From: Leisingera caerulea DSM 24564
GTDB taxonomy: Bacteria > Pseudomonadota > Alphaproteobacteria > Rhodobacterales > Rhodobacteraceae
Assembly: GCF_000473325.1 (NCBI RefSeq)
Contig: NZ_AXBI01000020.1
Coordinates: 186,001-250,000 of the forward strand
Direction of reading: 5' to 3'
Length of the DNA stretch: 64,000 bases
Shown piece after piece: positions 61,130-64,000 of the stretch (position 1 is its first letter; every line of letters begins with the position of its first letter). Under the pieces are notes generated by a model, which did not search any database, was not told the DNA's origin, and worked only from the letters and a program-made list of their open reading frames with translations. The translations under genes were made by a program, and so were the position numbers.

Positions 61130-61203
61130 GCGGGTATGGTATAGTGGTTGTGCCCGAGCCTTCCAAGCTCGTGAGGCGAGTTCAATTCTCGCTGCCCGCT
61201 CCA
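61130..61203 (+). tRNA. tRNA-Gly (anticodon TCC)
   Basis: Acceptor GCGGGTA/TGCCCGC, anticodon stem CGAGC/GCTCG with loop CTTCCAA, discriminator T, encoded CCA. Confidence 0.95.
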
Positions 61204-61347
61204 AAACATCATGGCGATGGTTTTCTGGTGAGCCTGGGCGCCCCCGGAGGGGCGGCTCGGCGTCAGAGGGCGAAACCAATGGGGACTGACGCCCCTTGGC
61301 AGACCCAGGCCCCACAGAAAGCCATTGCCGGCGGTTTCGGTCGCCGC

Positions 61348-61423
61348 GCGGCGGTAGCTCAGCTGGTAGAGCACCTGATTGAAGCTCAGGGTGTCGGTGG
61401 TTCGAAACCATCCCGTCGCACCA
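61348..61423 (+). tRNA. tRNA-Phe (anticodon GAA)
   Basis: Acceptor GCGGCGG/CCGTCGC, anticodon stem CCTGA/TCAGG with loop TTGAAGC, encoded CCA. Confidence 0.95.
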
Positions 61424-61494
61424 GAAAACAGCGCATTCGCGCCTACCGGGGTCGGCCGCCCGGCAAAACTGGCCGACGATATTCGCAAATATGT

Positions 61495-61579
61495 GCGGGT
61501 GTGGTGGAATTGGTAGACACACCAGATTCAGAATCTGGCGGAGCGATCCTTGGGGGTTCGAGTCCCTCCACCCGTACCA
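61495..61579 (+). tRNA. tRNA-Leu (anticodon CAG)
   Basis: Type II tRNA with a long variable arm: acceptor GCGGGTG/CACCCGT, anticodon stem CCAGA/TCTGG with loop TTCAGAA, discriminator A, encoded CCA. Confidence 0.95.
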
Positions 61580-61601
61580 TATACGCCAGCCTTCGGGCAG
61601 C

Positions 61602-61679
61602 GCTTCCTTAGCTCAGTTGGAATAGAGCGCCGCGCTACGGACGCGGAGGCCGGGAGTTCGAGTCTCTCAGGAAGCTCCA
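61602..61679 (+). tRNA. tRNA-Arg (anticodon ACG)
   Basis: Acceptor GCTTCCT/AGGAAGC, anticodon stem CCGCG/CGCGG with loop CTACGGA, encoded CCA. The A34 would need conversion to inosine by the host TadA. Confidence 0.94.
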
Positions 61680-61710
61680 ATACCCGCCGCCCAGGGTCAA
61701 GGGCACCGGT

Positions 61711-61795
61711 GGTGCCGGGACGGGACGGTAACGTGGCGGATTGCAAATCCGTAGCCTCTTCGTGAGACCCGGTTCGACTCCGGGCGGCACCTCCA
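61711..61795 (+). tRNA. tRNA-Cys (anticodon GCA) with a long variable arm
   Basis: 85 nt: acceptor GGTGCCG/CGGCACC, discriminator T (as CysRS expects), anticodon stem GCGGA/TCCGT with loop TTGCAAA, encoded CCA. The D-stem has only 3 bp and the variable region is 15 nt with a CTC-TTCGT-GAG hairpin, i.e. type II architecture. Ordinary tRNA-Cys is about 74 nt with a short variable loop. Confidence 0.85.
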
Positions 61796-62028
61796 GAACA
61801 TGATCTCCGGCGCGGGGCCAGAAAAGGCCCCCGGCGATCGCAAGATAGCTTTGTCGGCAGTGAGCCCGGCGCCTCTGCAGAGGGCGCGCGGACGAGAAGC
61901 TCAGATGTGCGCGCATTCCGGGTCGCTCCGGCTGCCGGCTCCAAATTCGTGGTTTTTTGACGGGGCCCCACCCTTGCCCGGCACGGTGAGGGGTGGGTGC
62001 CGCCTTGGGGGCTTCGTCAAAAGATCAC

Positions 62029-62104
62029 GGGCCTTTAGCTCAGTTGGGAGAGCGCCTGCTTTGCAAGCAGGATGTCGCCGGTTCGAGCCCGGCAAGGTCC
62101 ACCA
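62029..62104 (+). tRNA. tRNA-Ala (anticodon TGC)
   Basis: Acceptor GGGCCTT/AAGGTCC, anticodon stem CCTGC/GCAGG with loop TTTGCAA, encoded CCA. Confidence 0.96.
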
Positions 62105-62240
62105 AATTCCTGAATGATGCGGGCGTGTGCAAAGCGTTTGCATCGGGGCGAGAGCCGGTGAATGCCATAGGTAGCCGGCCAAGTGGAGGATCCAGGCAAG
62201 GATCATGGCGTGCCCGGTCGCGCCCTCGCCCGCAAATGAG

Positions 62241-62292
62241 CCTGTAGCTCCCCTCTTGTTGATCTTGAGATCAACAAGAGGGGAGCTACAGG
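62241..62292. repeat. Perfect 25-bp palindrome
   Basis: Positions 62241-62265 are exactly reverse-complementary to 62268-62292, with a 2-bp centre, so DNA or RNA could form one long hairpin with a TTGA tip. No T-run follows on either strand. It lies 29 bp before the next tRNA gene. Its start (TGTAGCTC) resembles the 5' part of that tRNA. Confidence 0.9.
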
Positions 62293-62320
62293 AAAAGCAT
62301 AAGGCCATCTGGCCTCATGG

Positions 62321-62397
62321 TGCTGTAGCTCAGTGGTAGAGCGCCGGACTCATAATCCGATTGTCGTTGGTTCAAATCCAACCATGCACCACCAGCT
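62321..62397 (+). tRNA. tRNA with anticodon CAT (elongator Met or Ile2)
   Basis: D-arm GCTC/GAGC, anticodon loop CTCATAA, T-arm GTTGG-TTCAAAT-CCAAC, encoded CCA. The acceptor is irregular: GGTGCTG pairs with CATGCACC only if one T is bulged. The first anticodon-stem pair is C-A. Features of initiator tRNA (GGG/CCC anticodon stem) are absent. Whether it is Met or lysidine-modified Ile cannot be read directly. Confidence 0.85.
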
Positions 62398-62622
62398 TCG
62401 CGTTGAGAGCCTTGCGCTCTCCGCATATCCTACGCCCCGTGCGAAAGGCCGGGGCCAGCCGGTCCCATCCGGGACGCCCCGACGATCCGCAAGGTATGGG
62501 GAAGCAGGGTTCCATCCCTTCGCCGGCGAATGCGGCAGCAGCTCAGTTCCTCTCATCGTTGCCGGCCAATGCCGGAACGACTGTCGGGTGAGCTGCTCCG
62601 CGGCCTGCACTGCAGGCCGGAT

Positions 62623-62697
62623 GCGGCAGTAGCTCAGGGGTAGAGCGATACCTTGCCAAGGTATAGGTCGCGGGTTCGATACCCGCCTGCCGCTCCA
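62623..62697 (+). tRNA. tRNA-Gly (anticodon GCC)
   Basis: Acceptor GCGGCAG/CTGCCGC, anticodon stem ATACC/GGTAT with loop TTGCCAA, discriminator T, encoded CCA. Confidence 0.95.
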
Positions 62698-62851
62698 GAA
62701 TACACGGAATGCCGAAGCGGCCGGGGTCACGCGGACCCTGCCCGGACGGCGGCCGGAAGGACAACTCGAGGAAAAGCAGTGTTAGACCCGGCAGGGCATC
62801 CCGCGCCTTCGGACCGCGCCTTCCGGTCAATATTTTGCGGCCGCATCTCAC

Positions 62852-62941
62852 GGAGGGATGGCAGAGTGGTCGAATGCACCGCCTTGGAAAGGCGGCGGGC
62901 CTTTACGGGTCCCGCCGGTTCGAATCCGGCTCCCTCCGCCA
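62852..62941 (+). tRNA. tRNA-Ser (anticodon GGA)
   Basis: Type II tRNA: acceptor GGAGGGA/TCCCTCC, discriminator G, anticodon stem CCGCC/GGCGG with loop TTGGAAA, long variable arm, encoded CCA. Confidence 0.95.
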
Positions 62942-62990
62942 CTCAAAGAACCAACAGCTTGATATGCTGACGAAATCAGGAGGAACCATC

Positions 62991-63338
62991 ATGTCCGGAT
63001 GGACACTTTTTCTGGACGATGAGCGGTTCCCGGCGCAAGGGGGCGACGAGCTCCAGGTTTGCCGGACCTCGATGGAGGCAATCTCTCTGATGCGTGAGCG
63101 CGGATGCCCGTCCCTGATGCTCCTCGATCACGATCTTGGACCGCAGGACGATGCCACGTCCATCTTCTATCCGGCCTTTGAAGAGCTTGTGCTGGATAGG
63201 GTGATCACAATTCCGGAGCAGTTTGAGGTTCATATCCATTCGATGAATTCGGTTGGAGGCCCCTACCTGCGCGGAAAGATCGAGAGCCTGGTCGGGGAGA
63301 TGCGCCGCCGCGCGGCAGCATCAGCCATTCCGAACTGA
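62991..63338 (+). CDS. Cyclic-phosphate-processing receiver-domain protein
   Basis: A 115-aa protein with AGGAGG before the ATG. LFLDDERFP (residues 6-14), SLMLLDHDLGPQDD (41-54) and HIHSMNSVGG (81-90) match the receiver-like cREC family predicted to process cyclic phosphate ends of cleaved RNA, often next to RNA repair genes. It lies between two tRNA-Ser genes, which fits a role in tRNA repair or maturation. The family role is a prediction, not a demonstrated reaction. Confidence 0.75.
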   Translation: MSGWTLFLDDERFPAQGGDELQVCRTSMEAISLMRERGCPSLMLLDHDLGPQDDATSIFYPAFEELVLDRVITIPEQFEVHIHSMNSVGGPYLRGKIESLVGEMRRRAAASAIPN

Positions 63339-63579
63339 ACGCCCCCGCAGCGCGGCATCTGCCGCAGCGCGCAGCGGGCATGGCGGGGCTCCCAACCGGG
63401 CCTCGCCATCAAATCCTGCCGGAGATCGATCGGTGTGCCGCCATGACGCGGACGAAGCCGGCATCCGGCCCTCGGGCGGATCAACCGCGGTCAAGCCTTC
63501 AGCGAGGTCAAAAAAATGAGGGTGAGCTCTTGGCGTCCGCTTTCACTAGGAGAGGCGCCAGCCAAACCACACTCTTCCC
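63339..63579. other. Spacer before the last tRNA
   Basis: GC-rich sequence with no ORF that has a start signal. Nothing specific seen. Confidence 0.4.
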
Positions 63580-63669
63580 GGGCAGGTGGCAGAGTGGTCG
63601 AATGCACCGGTTTCGAAAACCGGCGAACCTGAAAGGGTTCCGGGGGTTCAAATCCCTTCCTGCCCGCCA
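63580..63669 (+). tRNA. tRNA-Ser (anticodon CGA)
   Basis: Type II tRNA: acceptor GGGCAGG/CCTGCCC, discriminator G, anticodon stem CCGGT/ACCGG with loop TTCGAAA, long variable arm, encoded CCA. It is the last tRNA in the window. Confidence 0.95.
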
Positions 63670-64000
63670 ATACCATGCACGGCCGGCCTTTTCAGGCCTG
63701 TGCCGGCTTATGGGGGCATAGCAAACTTGCGGGCCCGCGGATTGATCACCGCGGCCGCTGCCTTGCCGGCAGCGCATGCCCGAACAGCCGGGGAAGGACC
63801 GGCGGCCTCCACCATTTTCCGCGCGACGCCGGTCAATCCCGACCGCCGCGCAACCCGACAAGCCGGGGAAACCCGGCCGGCCGGTTTTGCCAACCGGTCG
63901 AGACCAGGGGCAACTGTCCTCCACGCTGAAAAGCGGCGGGATCCGTGGCTGGATCACGGACATCTCCTGGTTATCATTTTTCCGCACAAGCGGAGGCTGC
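63670..64000. other. Window end, no gene seen
   Basis: GC-rich, with several CCGG/GGCC-rich short inverted repeats. No convincing ORF or RNA gene. Confidence 0.4.

Noticed and set aside
60645..63669. ORFs running through the tRNA genes
   Set aside because: They read through tRNA sequences in every case; typical spurious frames.
1..64000. CRISPR array
   Set aside because: No regularly spaced direct repeats with unique spacers were seen; the only tandem repeats are inside coding sequences.

Overview
The window looks like accessory DNA from an alphaproteobacterium, most likely a Rhodobacterales-type host. It is GC-rich, and it carries a LabA-like NYN protein, an HvrA/Spb-type H-NS protein and a MucR/Ros zinc-finger regulator, all typical of that group. 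There is no rRNA, no replication or partition module, no virion gene and no core metabolic operon. The large share of unrecognised genes, the translation genes, a probable anti-CBASS enzyme, toxin-antitoxin-like pairs and IS debris fit a megaplasmid, a chromid or a large phage/phage-plasmid. The sequence alone does not decide between these.

Layout. 1-5.3 kb: a partial PTH2 gene (peptidyl-tRNA hydrolase 2) behind a structured leader, a NYN protein, an orphan DNA methyltransferase, an ABC-2 permease with a lipoprotein, and trpS. 5.3-11.3 kb: a coiled-coil protein with a possible operator, then a rightward run of unknown genes led by a PcfJ-domain protein. 11.3-15 kb (leftward): a RelE-like pair, two ImmA/IrrE-like proteins, smpB and an RNase HI. 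15-18 kb: two exported or membrane proteins and thrS. 18-29 kb: an AbiE pair with a frameshift, a secreted protein, paralogous unknown proteins, and a protein with five alpha-CTD/HhH-like repeats. 29-34.5 kb: a rightward operon with an Acb1-like 2H phosphoesterase and a DEDD exonuclease. 34.5-41 kb: MucR, a CPA1 antiporter fused to a cNMP-binding domain, and unknown genes. 41-45 kb: an inserted cassette (tyrosinase-like protein, metzincin, decayed IS66) bracketed by an H-NS C-terminal remnant and an intact H-NS gene. 45-59.7 kb: a small RlmN-like radical SAM protein, a GNAT protein, a DEDD exoribonuclease, and a long leftward set including NDT-like and MazG-like enzymes that share a zinc module. 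60.6-63.7 kb: thirteen tRNA genes with a cyclic-phosphate-processing receiver protein among them.

Theme. Many genes serve translation: TrpRS, ThrRS, PTH2, SmpB, tRNAs, an RlmN-like enzyme and a probable RNA-end-processing receiver. trpS and thrS are each preceded by a short leader peptide rich in the cognate codon (two Trp; six Thr) and an intrinsic terminator. They therefore look attenuated by the charging level of the tRNA they aminoacylate.

An octamer, TGCGAAAA, occurs at 23 sites that lie in or near intergenic regions, nearly always pointing toward the downstream gene. It is a candidate element-specific regulatory signal.
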